This document shows, in pieces, positions 46,232 through 56,257 of a DNA stretch of 64,000 bases. Position 1 is the stretch's first letter. Each line of letters begins with the position of its first letter. The notes under the pieces were generated by a model, which worked only from the letters and a program-made list of their open reading frames with translations, did not search any database and was not told where the DNA came from. The position numbers and the translations under genes were made by a program. This stretch comes from Rhizobium croatiense (lineage in GTDB: Bacteria > Pseudomonadota > Alphaproteobacteria > Rhizobiales > Rhizobiaceae), in the NCBI RefSeq assembly GCF_019793465.1, contig NZ_JAILYJ010000022.1:1-64000 (forward strand). Direction: 5' to 3'.

Positions 46232-46615
46232 ATGGCGATAGATCTCAAGAAATTCATAGAATTCGTGCGGGAGGATTTCGAGTTCAAGCGCGAAACTCGT
46301 TATCTTAACGGTATATTAAAATGCGATTTCCCTACCCGCAGTGTAGCGCTTCATTTCGAGGACGGTACGTTGCTAAAGGTGGAAGAGGCCGAATACGACG
46401 ACGACAAGTGCACTATCGTCATACGCGGGACCGGTTCACAGTGGGAGGCGCTGCTTCAGCACAAACCCTTGCCGTTTTATCAGTGCTTGCAGTCATCAAA
46501 CATCAAGCATGGCCTCTACCTTAGCAGTAACAACGAAACCTTCGCGTATCTGCCTGCTCTCAACCGCATGACCACCCTGATGCGCAATGCCCGTTCTGAA
46601 GGAGCAGCAGCATGA
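46232..46615 (+). CDS. small SCP2-like protein of the operon
   Basis: A 127-residue protein starting behind GGGAGGAG. The pattern of alternating strands and the end block HKPLPFYQCLQSSNIKHGLYLSSNNETFAYLPALNRM recalls sterol-carrier-protein-2-type lipid-binding domains, though the similarity is from memory and modest. No catalytic motif. It overlaps the hydrolase gene by 4 bases (ATGA), so the two proteins probably act together, perhaps in binding a hydrophobic substrate. Confidence 0.5.
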   Translation: MAIDLKKFIEFVREDFEFKRETRYLNGILKCDFPTRSVALHFEDGTLLKVEEAEYDDDKCTIVIRGTGSQWEALLQHKPLPFYQCLQSSNIKHGLYLSSNNETFAYLPALNRMTTLMRNARSEGAAA

Positions 46616-47508
46616 CCAAGTTTGACCCCATTATCGGCCGTTATCTCTATCTCACCGTAGAAGGTATCGAGTACCGCGTCTATTACGAAGAAGCGGGCCA
46701 GGGGATTCCGCTTCTCGTCGGTCATACGGCAGGGTCCGACGGTCGCCAATACCGTCATATGCTTTGCGATTCCGACGTGACGAAAAATTTTCGCGTCATC
46801 GCGTTCGATCTGCCGTATCACGGCAAGTCCCTTCCCCCCTACGGCGTTCGCTGGTGGGAGAAGGAATACAACATGACCAAGAAGTTCATGATGGACTTCC
46901 AGCTCGAACTCTCAAAAGCGCTCGACCTAGACCGCCCCGTTTATTTGGGCAGCTCCATGGGCGGCCATCTCGCGATCGACCTGGCATCGAACTATCCGGA
47001 CAACTTCCGCGCCACGATCTCGGTCGAAGGTGCGTTGCGCTCGGCGGCGGAGTACGTCGACGTCGGTATGGCTGGCATCCGCAGGGAGTTCGACAATCCA
47101 AACGTCAATCGCACCTCCATCGGTGCGGCGATGATGCTGAATATCTCACCGTACTCGCCAGAAGCGAATGTCCGTGAAATCCAGTGGGAATACAGCTGCG
47201 GTGGACCGGGAATCTTCGCGGGTGATCTTTATTACTACTACTACGACCACGATGTGTCGCCAGAAGAAGCCAGCAAAATCGATACGTCGAAATGTATGCT
47301 ATACTTCCTCACGGGCGAATACGATCCAAACACGTCCCCGGCCGATACCAAGATTGCTGCAGACCTGGTCAAAGGCTCCAAGTTTTGGACAATGGAAAAG
47401 CTCGGACATTTTCCCGTTACTGAGGACTATAGCGAGTTCCGGAAGTATCTGTTGCCGATTCTTGAGGAGATCCAACAGTCATCAGCAGCCCGGTCTAAGG
47501 TTGCCTGA
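46612..47508 (+). CDS. alpha/beta hydrolase
   Basis: A 298-residue alpha/beta-hydrolase-fold enzyme. Oxyanion region VGHTAGSDG, nucleophile elbow GSSMGGH, acid in TGEYDPNTSP and catalytic His in LGHFPVTED are all in order. Probably an ester or lactone hydrolase that opens the imported compound before oxidation. Translationally coupled to the SCP2-like gene. Confidence 0.85.
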   Translation: MTKFDPIIGRYLYLTVEGIEYRVYYEEAGQGIPLLVGHTAGSDGRQYRHMLCDSDVTKNFRVIAFDLPYHGKSLPPYGVRWWEKEYNMTKKFMMDFQLELSKALDLDRPVYLGSSMGGHLAIDLASNYPDNFRATISVEGALRSAAEYVDVGMAGIRREFDNPNVNRTSIGAAMMLNISPYSPEANVREIQWEYSCGGPGIFAGDLYYYYYDHDVSPEEASKIDTSKCMLYFLTGEYDPNTSPADTKIAADLVKGSKFWTMEKLGHFPVTEDYSEFRKYLLPILEEIQQSSAARSKVA

Positions 47509-47533
47509 TCCTTTTCTCGGGAGGAGAACTTCA

Positions 47534-48700
47534 ATGAGGTGCATTCTGAATGTCACACTTGGGGCGCTGATCTCGGTTAGCGCCCTGGCGACAACCGCTT
47601 ACGCGGATGGTGTCGATCAGCTACCGGCTACAGAAAAGAAGATCTATGAAACTGTAGATCCGCAGATTCCATTGGGGGCGAGCGCCTACAAAGACTTCAA
47701 GCCCAAAAAGGGTCCTCCGTGGAAGATCGGCTATGCAAGCAGCTACGCTGGCAACACCTGGCGAGCCGCAGCTCTCGATGCGGTCATGAGCGATCTTTTA
47801 CCGCGATCAAAGGCTGCGGGCCTGGTGTCTGATGTCGTGGTCACCCAGTCGGATCTTAAAGACGCCGTTCAGATCCAGCAGATGCGTCAAATGGTGGACG
47901 AAGGCGTCGATGCAATCATCATCTGCTGCTCGAACGTCACGGCTCTTAATCAGACGATCGAATATGCCTACAAAGCCGGTGTGCCGGTGTTCTCATTTTC
48001 GGGCTACGTGACGTCGCCATACGCCATCAATGGCGCGGCCAATCACGCGCAGGGCGGTGCCGAGATGGCGACGTGGCTGGCGGAAAAAATAGGAAAGAAG
48101 GGCAATATCCTTCTCGTTTCTGGTATTCCCGGTTTCGCTTCTTCGGACAGCTTTGACAAAGCGGCTAAGGAAGCACTTGCTAAGTACCCCGACATAAAGA
48201 TCGTCGGTGAAGTTGCAGGGAAGTGGACCGACCAGGTGGCCCAGGTCGAAGTTCAGAAGTTTCTTGCGACGAACCCGACGAAGATTGATGGGATCCTCAC
48301 GCAGGGGGCCCAAGAGAACGGCGTTCTCAACGCAATGCTGCAGTCAGGTCGAGACATGATCCCGATTACTCTCGGGGGGGAAGCTTCCGCCGCGTGCTAC
48401 TGGCGCAAGAACCCCGAGTTTGTGGACAGGAGTTTCCATATTTGGCCGCCGCGTCGCGAGATGCAACAGATGTGGGAGATCATGCTCCGCACATTGGAGG
48501 GACAAGGCCCTAAGGTTCAGTCCTTCCTTCGACCCGTCTTGCCTTACACCATCGATGAAGTCCGCGCGGCAATACCAGAAGATTGCGACTTGAACTCGAC
48601 AGACTTCGTGGAGCCCAAGGCGGACGGGTGGTTTCCTGCTGCGATTGCTGCAGACTACTTCGAACGCCCGGCTAATCCCTGGAAGCCTGTGTCGAAGTGA
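47534..48700 (+). CDS. teuB: sugar-type ABC periplasmic binding protein (TeuB-like)
   Basis: A 388-residue exported type-I periplasmic binding protein: signal MRCILNVTLGALISVSALATTAYA, then the ribose/galactose-binding fold (KIGYASSYAGNTWRAAALDAV, VDEGVDAIIICCSNVTALNQTI, KKGNILLVSGIPGFASSD). The cluster order (binding protein, ATPase, two permeases) and Rhizobium context match teuBAC1C2, the bean-exudate uptake genes known from R. tropici and found on R. etli symbiotic plasmids. The symbol is by recall of that arrangement, not by alignment. GGGAGGAG precedes the start. Confidence 0.7.
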   Translation: MRCILNVTLGALISVSALATTAYADGVDQLPATEKKIYETVDPQIPLGASAYKDFKPKKGPPWKIGYASSYAGNTWRAAALDAVMSDLLPRSKAAGLVSDVVVTQSDLKDAVQIQQMRQMVDEGVDAIIICCSNVTALNQTIEYAYKAGVPVFSFSGYVTSPYAINGAANHAQGGAEMATWLAEKIGKKGNILLVSGIPGFASSDSFDKAAKEALAKYPDIKIVGEVAGKWTDQVAQVEVQKFLATNPTKIDGILTQGAQENGVLNAMLQSGRDMIPITLGGEASAACYWRKNPEFVDRSFHIWPPRREMQQMWEIMLRTLEGQGPKVQSFLRPVLPYTIDEVRAAIPEDCDLNSTDFVEPKADGWFPAAIAADYFERPANPWKPVSK

Positions 48701-48791
48701 AACTGTTCTGCCCGGTGGGTCTTGCCACCGGACAGAAGTTTCTCTTGTGGGAGGACCGCCTCGCGCGGCCGTTGGGATTAGAGGATCTCCG

Positions 48792-50345
48792 ATGCAAAAC
48801 CAAACTACGATCAAGTTGATCAATGTTGCCAAGTCTTTCGGCGAGACTAAGGCCTTAAAGAAGTGTGATTTTGAAGCCCGGGCCGGAGAAGTGCACGCCA
48901 TCGTCGGAGAGAATGGAAGTGGCAAAAGCACGATGGCGAAGATCATGTCTGGAGTGTTGCACCCAGATTCCGGGAGCGTTTCGGTCCTTGGAGAAGAGAT
49001 TTCGACTCCGACTGACGCCAAGCGCATCGGGCTGACAACGATCTTCCAGGAAGTGCTGGTGGCCGACGAGGCCAGTGTATTGGAAAACCTGTATGTCGGG
49101 CGCGACGGCATCTTCCGCTCGCAGGGCGGCAGTGGTCGGCGTACCGAGGCTGAGGAGATCCTGAAACGCCTCGTCGGCAAGCCCGTGGATCTCGATCAGA
49201 ACGTTGGGGCATTGCCTCTGAGCGTCAAGCAATGGATAGTTATTGCGCGAGCGGTCTTGCGCAGGCCGAAGGTCCTCATCCTCGATGAATCGTCTGCGGC
49301 ATTAGACCTCGATTCCACGATCCGCCTCCACGAGGAAATTGATCGTCTCCGTAGGGAAGGTGCGACCGTGCTGATCGTAACGCATCGGATCGCTGAACTT
49401 GTCCGCATCGCCGATCGAGCCACGATCCTTCGCGACGGCGTCACCATTGGTACGCTCGAGAAGCATGAAATAACTGAAGAGAACCTGCTTTCAATGATGA
49501 CGCCCGCGGACCGAAACGCAAGCGACGCGAAGGCGTACGAATCAAAGCAAGTAGGCGCCGCCGCGCCGGCCGTGGTAGCGGTAAGAGACCTCGTTACTCA
49601 CAGCGCGGCAGCGCCCTTCGATTTCGATCTACCGAAAGGAGCGATCATCGGTGTTGCAGGACTCGACGGGCAGGGGCAGGACGCTTTCGTACGCGCCGTT
49701 GCGGGTATCATCCAGCCTTTTGGTGGTAATGTCCAAGTCTGGTCATCCAGCACCGAGAGAATGAAAAAGGTCGCATCGCTCGAAGACGCTACCAAAGCAG
49801 GAATCTCGTATATTTCCGGCGACCGCAAGCGTGAAGGTATCTTCCCTCAGCAGAGCATCTTCGAAAATCTTGCCATCGGCGTCTATCGAAAGAACCTCGG
49901 TCCTCTTGGTATAATCAATAAGGCCGGCCTCAAACCCATGTTCAAACGCGAGGTGGATCGGCTCCGGATTAAGATTGGAAGTCCGGCGAACAAGATCACC
50001 TCACTGTCGGGCGGAAATCAGCAAAAAGTTTTGATCGGCCGTGCCTTTGCAAACGAACCGTCCGTCATCGTCCTTAACGATCCCGCTCGCGGTGTCGACC
50101 TCGGAACGAAGCGCGATCTCTACCGCGAACTGCGCCTGTTCACGGAGAAGGGTGGCAGCGTGATTTATCTATCAAGCGAAATCGAAGAGTTCATCGGCTT
50201 TGCGGACCGCGTCGACGTCTTCTTTGCTGGAAGGCTTTTCCGGTCGCTAGCAGGCGAGGACATAGCGGAAGAGCCAATCTTGGCCGCAATGTTTGGAAAA
50301 TCGCCAAACGCCTCCATCGAGTTCGATCTGGAAAGGACTGCATGA
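48792..50345 (+). CDS. teuA: sugar-type ABC ATPase with two nucleotide-binding domains (TeuA-like)
   Basis: A 517-residue RbsA/MglA-type protein. The first domain has a full Walker A (GENGSGKST near residue 39), a signature replaced by ALPLSVKQWI and Walker B VLILDESSAAL. The second has the usual degenerate Walker A GVAGLDGQGQD and intact LSGGNQQK signature with VIVLNDPARGVD. Two domains in one chain are normal for this subfamily. Its stop overlaps the next start (ATGATG). Confidence 0.85.
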   Translation: MQNQTTIKLINVAKSFGETKALKKCDFEARAGEVHAIVGENGSGKSTMAKIMSGVLHPDSGSVSVLGEEISTPTDAKRIGLTTIFQEVLVADEASVLENLYVGRDGIFRSQGGSGRRTEAEEILKRLVGKPVDLDQNVGALPLSVKQWIVIARAVLRRPKVLILDESSAALDLDSTIRLHEEIDRLRREGATVLIVTHRIAELVRIADRATILRDGVTIGTLEKHEITEENLLSMMTPADRNASDAKAYESKQVGAAAPAVVAVRDLVTHSAAAPFDFDLPKGAIIGVAGLDGQGQDAFVRAVAGIIQPFGGNVQVWSSSTERMKKVASLEDATKAGISYISGDRKREGIFPQQSIFENLAIGVYRKNLGPLGIINKAGLKPMFKREVDRLRIKIGSPANKITSLSGGNQQKVLIGRAFANEPSVIVLNDPARGVDLGTKRDLYRELRLFTEKGGSVIYLSSEIEEFIGFADRVDVFFAGRLFRSLAGEDIAEEPILAAMFGKSPNASIEFDLERTA

Positions 50346-51316
50346 TGTCTGGAATCGCATTCCGTCAAATCACCCAGGACCGTTCCCTCTTCGTGCCGGC
50401 CGGCCTATTCATTGTCCTTTTGGTCGCCGTTGCCCTACGCGGACACGGGCTATTCACGAACAACGGCCTCGCAGGTGCAATCCTTGTCGCCACGCCCTTG
50501 ATTCTAACGGCGCTTGCCCTCACCCCCATTGTCATGGCGGGTCGTGGAGCAGTGGACCTTTCAGTTGGCCCCTTGATGGGGTTCATCAACGTTACCCTTA
50601 TTACCTGGCTTGTGGGTAACGGAATTACCAACCCTATCGCAGTGATAGTATGGGCAGTCGGCCTGGGAGCGGCATTCCAGCTACTCCAGGCGCTGGTTAT
50701 CATTTATGTGCGTGTCGCTCCGATAATCGTTACGCTGTCGGGTTTTCTTGTCCTCTCCGGGTTGAACCTGATGGTGATGTCCCGACCGGGTGGAGTCGCG
50801 CCCGACTGGATGCTTAGCTGGGGGGCGGGGACCGACATCATGTCACCTGTTTTGCTGTTGCTGGTTGCAGCGTATGCATTATGGCTCCTTCTCAGGGGGA
50901 CTATGTTTTACCGCAACCTTCGCATGACGGGTGCGGATGAGCGCATGGCGTATACGAGCGGCGTTCGAGTGGACGCAGTCCGCATCATCGCCCACGTTGT
51001 TGGTGGAGCATTCGCTGGACTTGCCGCCCTCAGCTACACGGCGCTGATCTCCTCTGGTGATCCGACGCAGGGCAGCACCTACACCCTTCAGGCTGTTACG
51101 GCCCTGGTTCTCGGAGGTGCGAGCCTCTCCGGTGGTCGTGGTGGAGCACTTGGATCTACGCTTGGCGCGATCAACATGTTCCTCATCTCCTATCTCCTCT
51201 CCACCTTCAACTTCGGCACGGTTTCGGGGTTCGTTACCCAGATGGCATTCGGCTTAATCCTCGTCGGATCACTTCTCGTGAACGTCTTTGTCATCAGTCG
51301 CCGCGCGGTTGTGTAA
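50342..51316 (+). CDS. teuC1: sugar-type ABC permease 1 (TeuC1-like)
   Basis: A 324-residue RbsC/BPD-transp-2-family membrane protein with about nine hydrophobic segments and the conserved block GAFAGLAALSYTALI near the cytoplasmic coupling region, then LVLGGASLSGGRGGALGSTLGA. Overlaps teuA by 4 bases. Forms a heterodimeric channel with the next gene product. Confidence 0.8.
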   Translation: MMSGIAFRQITQDRSLFVPAGLFIVLLVAVALRGHGLFTNNGLAGAILVATPLILTALALTPIVMAGRGAVDLSVGPLMGFINVTLITWLVGNGITNPIAVIVWAVGLGAAFQLLQALVIIYVRVAPIIVTLSGFLVLSGLNLMVMSRPGGVAPDWMLSWGAGTDIMSPVLLLLVAAYALWLLLRGTMFYRNLRMTGADERMAYTSGVRVDAVRIIAHVVGGAFAGLAALSYTALISSGDPTQGSTYTLQAVTALVLGGASLSGGRGGALGSTLGAINMFLISYLLSTFNFGTVSGFVTQMAFGLILVGSLLVNVFVISRRAVV

Positions 51317-51327
51317 GGAGCAAGATA

Positions 51328-52347
51328 ATGGTCGCGACAGTTATGAATTCCGAAATCAAATCGGCTCAGAAGTCTAACCCGCTCAAGGCTCATCGGAGCA
51401 TCGTCATTGGCTTTGTTCTTCTGGCCTCTCTCTTAGCACTCGGTGCATTGCTGGTCCCCGGCTTCGTATCATCCCAAAACGCGCGTTCAATCCTTCTTCT
51501 CGCAGCGTTTCTGGGGCTTGCCTCCATTGGCCAGACCCTGTGCGCTCTGGTCGGTGCGCTCGATCTTTCGATACCATATATTATTGGAGGCGCGAACATC
51601 CTCCTTCCCAGCCTTATGGTCGCAGGTATTCCCGCTCCCCTCGCGATGCTGGTTGTCATGCTCCTCGGTGCGCTTGTCGGGGCCGCCAATGGCGCCCTGA
51701 GCTTCCGTCTCCAAGGGCAAGCGCTGATCATGTCGCTCGGAGTTGGCTTCGCGGCCGTCGGTGCGGTCCAGATCTACACCTCACTCGGCTCGGCGTTTGG
51801 TGGTACAGTGTTTGCTCCGGTACCCGAATGGCTGAGGAACATTTCGGCGTTCAACGGAAAGTTTTTCGGCCTGTCGCTGCCTCCGGTCATCGTGATCTGG
51901 GCTATCGTCGCCATCGCGCTTGGATGGTTCATGTACAACACCTGGTTTGGCCGCAGCATTTACGCCGTCGGCGGAAGCCGGACGGCGGCCGCCCGCCTCG
52001 GAATCTCCGAATTCAAGGTCTGGACCGTCATCCATAGCGTCAGCGGTGCCATGTCTGCAATCACGGGCATGCTGCTACTAGGGTTTTCCGGTGGTGGCTT
52101 CGTCGGCGTGGGCGACCCTTATCTTTTCACCACCGTAGCAGCGGTGGTGATTGGAGGGACGTCGCTTCTTGGTGGGGCGGGCGGCTATGGCGCGACAGTG
52201 CTCGGTGTTCTTGTCCTGACTGTACTGACCTCGCTTCTAGTTGGCCTCGGACTGAACTTTCCGGCGCAGCAGGCTGTCGTCGGTCTGCTCATCGTTCCGA
52301 TGGTCGCGATATACGCACGGTCACCACACATTCGAAATCAGATATGA
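51328..52347 (+). CDS. teuC2: sugar-type ABC permease 2 (TeuC2-like)
   Basis: A 339-residue paralogue of the preceding permease: hydrophobic segments throughout, AVGGSRTAAARLGISEFKVW coupling block and VIGGTSLLGGAGGYGATVLGV near the end. Separated from permease 1 by 11 bases and with AAGGAG before the ATG. Both permeases appear intact. Confidence 0.8.
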   Translation: MVATVMNSEIKSAQKSNPLKAHRSIVIGFVLLASLLALGALLVPGFVSSQNARSILLLAAFLGLASIGQTLCALVGALDLSIPYIIGGANILLPSLMVAGIPAPLAMLVVMLLGALVGAANGALSFRLQGQALIMSLGVGFAAVGAVQIYTSLGSAFGGTVFAPVPEWLRNISAFNGKFFGLSLPPVIVIWAIVAIALGWFMYNTWFGRSIYAVGGSRTAAARLGISEFKVWTVIHSVSGAMSAITGMLLLGFSGGGFVGVGDPYLFTTVAAVVIGGTSLLGGAGGYGATVLGVLVLTVLTSLLVGLGLNFPAQQAVVGLLIVPMVAIYARSPHIRNQI

Positions 52348-52370
52348 TCAATGCATAGAAAGGAAGATCC

Positions 52371-53858
52371 ATGGCAATCTCCAGCACCCTGCTAGGCCGT
52401 TTGAAGGACCAGACTCTCGTTCGCGAGCAGATGCTGGTTGGAGGAAAGTGGTCGAGCGAAGGGGTAAACGGCACACGCATCAACGTGCTAAACCCCTCCA
52501 CGATGGACGTCCTTGCCTCTTTGCCTAGCGCTGGCCTTGCTGAAGTGCGAGCCTCTATCGATGCTGCAAAGGCTGCACAGAAGAAGTGGGCTAGGGTTTC
52601 GGCGAAGGAACGCTCGCTGATCATGCGGAAGTTCTACGAAGAGGTGGTAGCTAACGCTGAAGACCTGGCCGTAATTCTGACATCGGAAATGGGCAAGCCA
52701 CTGGCGGAAGCGCGTGGCGAGATTGCTTACGGCGCTTCCTACATCGAATGGTTCGGTGAGGAAGCCAAGCGTGTCTATGGTGACACCATTCCAGGTCACC
52801 AGGCCGACAAGCGACTGCTTGTCATCAAGCAGCCGGTTGGCGTTGTGGCCGCCATCGCTCCTTGGAACTTTCCGTCGGCGATGGTGTGCCGCAAGATCGC
52901 GCCGGCGCTCGCGTCCGGCTGCGCGATCGTATTCAAGCCTGCTGCCGAGACTCCGTTATCGGCGCTTGCATTGGCGATCCTCGCGGAGCGTGCCGGAATA
53001 CCCGATGGCTTGTTCAGCGTCCTCCCGACGGATAATGCAAGAATGTTTGGCGAGGAGGTCTGCTCCAACCCGGTCGTCAAGAAACTGACCTTCACCGGTT
53101 CGACCGAAGTTGGCCGTATCTTGATGGCGCAAGGCGCCCAGAAGATCATGAAGCTGAGCCTGGAACTCGGCGGCAATGCGCCGTTTATCGTTTTCGACGA
53201 TGCAGATCTCGACCAGGCGGTCGAGGGGGCTATGCTTTCTAAGTTTCGTAACGCGGGTCAAACCTGCGTGTGCGCGAACCGTATTTACGTACAGAGCGGG
53301 ATCCATGACAGGTTCGTCGAGAAGCTGGCAATGCGCGTGAGTGCCTTGCAGGTTCTTGACGGGTTTGAGAGCGGGGCGACGATCGGCCCGTTGATCAACG
53401 ATGAAGCGGTAGCAAAGCTCTATGGTCATATCGATGACGCTGTGACCAAGGGTGCGACTGTCGTGGTTGGTGGTGACCGCGATGCTCGCGGAGGCACGTT
53501 CGTCCAACCAACGCTTCTCTCGGGTGCCACAAAGGATATGAAGGTTGCGCGTGAGGAAACCTTCGCGCCTCTGGCTCCGGTGTTCAAGTTCGATACTGTC
53601 GAGGAAGTCATCGAACTCGCGAACGATACGGAATTCGGCTTGGCAGCCTACTTTTTCGCCAACGACCTCAGGAACGTTTGGAAGGTCACAGAGGCGCTGG
53701 AATACGGCATGGTTGGCGTGAACACGGGTCTGATTTCCACCGAATTAGCGCCATTCGGCGGCGTCAAGCAATCCGGCTTCGGCCGAGAGGGCTCAAAGTA
53801 CGGAATGGATGACTTCTTATCCATGAAATACGTCTGCATGGGCGGGATCGGCGCATAG
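52371..53858 (+). CDS. NAD(P)-dependent aldehyde dehydrogenase (succinate-semialdehyde-dehydrogenase-like)
   Basis: A 495-residue ALDH of the GabD type: APWNFPSAMVCRKIAPALASGC (cofactor/substrate channel), catalytic Glu in SLELGGNAPF, catalytic Cys in NAGQTCVCANRIYVQ (about residue 299), and EETFAPLAPVFKF. The best single guess is succinate semialdehyde oxidation to succinate. Last gene of the operon, 23 bases after the permease with AGGAAG upstream. Confidence 0.85.
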   Translation: MAISSTLLGRLKDQTLVREQMLVGGKWSSEGVNGTRINVLNPSTMDVLASLPSAGLAEVRASIDAAKAAQKKWARVSAKERSLIMRKFYEEVVANAEDLAVILTSEMGKPLAEARGEIAYGASYIEWFGEEAKRVYGDTIPGHQADKRLLVIKQPVGVVAAIAPWNFPSAMVCRKIAPALASGCAIVFKPAAETPLSALALAILAERAGIPDGLFSVLPTDNARMFGEEVCSNPVVKKLTFTGSTEVGRILMAQGAQKIMKLSLELGGNAPFIVFDDADLDQAVEGAMLSKFRNAGQTCVCANRIYVQSGIHDRFVEKLAMRVSALQVLDGFESGATIGPLINDEAVAKLYGHIDDAVTKGATVVVGGDRDARGGTFVQPTLLSGATKDMKVAREETFAPLAPVFKFDTVEEVIELANDTEFGLAAYFFANDLRNVWKVTEALEYGMVGVNTGLISTELAPFGGVKQSGFGREGSKYGMDDFLSMKYVCMGGIGA

Positions 53859-54393
53859 CGATCGCCCAAGGGTCGCTCGCCGACTGAACTTAAAGGGGGA
53901 GAGGTCTGTTGAATAGAGGCAGGACAGCAACATCCTCTCCGCCGGTTGCGAGGTCTCAAAAGGCTGGACTTTTCTAGAGGTTTCGCGGGAGCTGTCCTAC
54001 GGATCTTCCCTTCCGACCCCTTCTGGGGCCGGCCTTGCAGACGAGATTTCTGCCTGTCTTTTCGATTGTCGATCCTTCCGCCAATGCCCTACAAGGTAAG
54101 TCTTTCCCAGATAGCTTGTAGCCTTCGAAGAGGTAACACGACATGAACGAGCTGTTGCACCGTGGCGTTGTCGTTTCAACGTATCGGAGTCCTGAGCAGG
54201 AGCATGATCACCACCCGATCGATGCACGCGTTCGTCCTGAAATCGATCAGGCCGACGATGCTGCACGTGCCAGCGTGGAGGGTCAAGCGAAAGCCATTCG
54301 CGTCAACCAGCGACGCGTCAAGGTGTAGTTGTCGGCGGCCGCACCCTCAGTGTCGGTTTGACGTAGCCGCCGATCTTCGCCGGCGCCAGGCCT
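53859..54393. other. 535-base gap after the catabolic operon
   Basis: No supportable gene. A 61-codon plus-strand frame at 54143-54328 follows a ribosome-site-like AGAGG but has no recognisable content. The end of this gap borders the truncated intron reverse transcriptase. Confidence 0.45.
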
Positions 54394-55407
54394 TTATGGT
54401 AGATCCGGATGCGTCCGGGTCATCCAGACGTCAAACGCGTAATGCAGGAAGAGATTCGATAGGATCGGGCTGACCACGCCCCCTTGCGGGGTACCACGCA
54501 TCCGCTCAATGACTTCTCCGTTCTTTTCCATAGGCGCGGTCAACCATCTTTCGATGTAGAGCAGAGCCCAGTTGCATTTAACGTCTTTTCTGACCGTCTT
54601 CAGCAAGAGATCATGCGGAAGATTGTCGAACAGCTTTGATGTCGGATTCCGGATCAATCATCTGCTTGACCACCATCTGCGCGATCCGATCACTGACCGC
54701 CGATTCCAGATCTTGTAGAGATTTCTCGCAAGGTCTTTGTCAAACATCTCCAGGGTCTCACCGTCCACCCGGCTGCACCACGGTTGGCTTTGACCGCTTT
54801 GTAAGCTTCGTACACTTGCCGCTTCTCAATCCGAAACGGCTTGTCTGTCGTACCTATCGAAGTCCTGTTTCCAGTTGTTCCAAACAATACGACCACCTGA
54901 TCCGATCCCTTTGCTCCGGCCCCATTACAGGGCCCTCAACGCTCATACGGATCGGTCCGCCCCAGTCTCCTGCATCGGTACTCTCGCCTTACGGTTTCTC
55001 CGCTTGGGCTTCTCCCTTGGCATCAGGAGCCTGGTTCCTGCAGTTCCGGGTGAAAGCCTGTGTCCAACTCACGCCCCCTCTACGCCGGTCGCCGCCCGCC
55101 CAATCATCAGGCACCCGGCGGACTTGTCCCAGGATGACGAAACAGTCCTGGTTTCGACGACGCTTATATTCATAACGGCGCGTCTTCGGAGGGTTCACTT
55201 TCGTTCGTCTTCGGACACGCACCTGCTCGGATCTCGTCCGAACTTTTCATCCGGCGCTCACCACCACGGCTCTTTACCGCAGCAGCTCGGACTGGTTTGA
55301 GACCCGCTCCTGAAAGCCGATCCCGGAGGGCCATCCTCCATCATTCACGCAGCTTCACGTTACGGGGTTAGCTCACACTGAACTCCTTCCGTGCCTCTGC
55401 AGCACAC
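54394..55407 (-). mobile_element. truncated group II intron with broken reverse-transcriptase gene
   Basis: Two minus-strand segments encode a group II intron maturase/RT: KPFRIEKRQVYEAYKAVKANRGAAG (54760-54840 region) and, after frameshifts, IERWLTAPMEKNGEV-IERMRGTPQGGVVSPILSNLFLHYAFDVWM. The sequence stops before the YADD active site, so the RT palm is incomplete and domains X/En are gone. Upstream of the coding part, 54900-55400 has the structured GC-rich character of intron domain I. A GTGTG at 55407 would be the intron 5' end, inside the IS630 transposase codon series for FIDE. Confidence 0.7.
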
Positions 55408-55862
55408 TTTCGTCGATGAAGATCAGTTTCTCCGGATCGAGGTCCAATTGACCATCGAACCAGGCGCGCCGGCGCTTCAGGACGTCCGGTCGGTCCTGCT
55501 CCAGTGCGTGTGCGGTCCTTTTTAAAGGTCCACCCACGGCTTCGAAGCCAAGCGCCAAGTGCGCTGCGGCTGATCTTCACCTGCCGCTCGACGGACAAGC
55601 GCTCAACCATCTCATCGAGCGTCACATCCCTACGCTCGTTGATCAACGCGACAACGAATTCCTCGTGTGCATCCACTGCCGAAGGTCGTCTCCAGCCCTG
55701 TGGCCGAGCAGTCAGCTCACCCTCTTTCGCTCTTGCAATCCAGCGGATCGCCGTCGAAATCCCAACTCCGAAACGAGCCGCAGCCTGTCGAGCCGACATG
55801 CCCGCCGCAGACGCTTTCAAAACCCGTATTCGAAGATCATCGCTCAGGGCCTGTCCCATCAT
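55408..55862 (-). pseudogene. IS630-family transposase, cut by the group II intron
   Basis: The N-terminal part MGQALSDDLRIRVLKASAAGMSARQAAARFGV is an IS630 HTH, followed by the GRRRP/RSxSALGAWLR-type linker. A frameshift near 55520 moves to the frame with LEQDRPDVLKRRRAWFDGQLDLDPEKLIFIDE, the first catalytic Asp region. The gene ends there, where the intron begins; the C-terminal catalytic half is absent downstream. Group II introns inserted in IS630-type genes are known in rhizobia (RmInt1 in ISRm2011-2). Confidence 0.75.
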
Positions 55863-56257
55863 CCACCTCTTCTCTGTGGAGTTGAATCAGCTTCGATGGA
55901 CGCCGTCACATCACAATCGATTCATCGATCGCAGGACTTGCTCTAGGTCGCTCGTGGCGGGGCGAAACTCGGTTGCTGAAAACGATGATGCTCTTCGAAC
56001 GGCGCCAAATGAAATTTTGCCGGCTGCATCCTCCTTGTAAGCGCGGACGATCCATTGGACGCCTGACTATCCTTAAAACGTCGTCTTTTTGCATTCGAGA
56101 CGGGCAGGAAAGGCTTCATTAACCAACGCAACCAATAGGTATTCTCAGCTATGTCACAGACCCACAAGATTGATCTGCCGTTCGAATGAATGAAACGGCA
56201 ATTGGAAGATTTGAGTAGACAAGTCGATCGTCCACCTCACCTAAAAGGTTTGCCTTT
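55863..56257. other. 395-base gap between IS630 remnant and chemoreceptor
   Basis: Contains the outer end of the IS630 remnant and presumably the promoter of the chemoreceptor gene. No gene or clear promoter motif seen. Confidence 0.4.
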
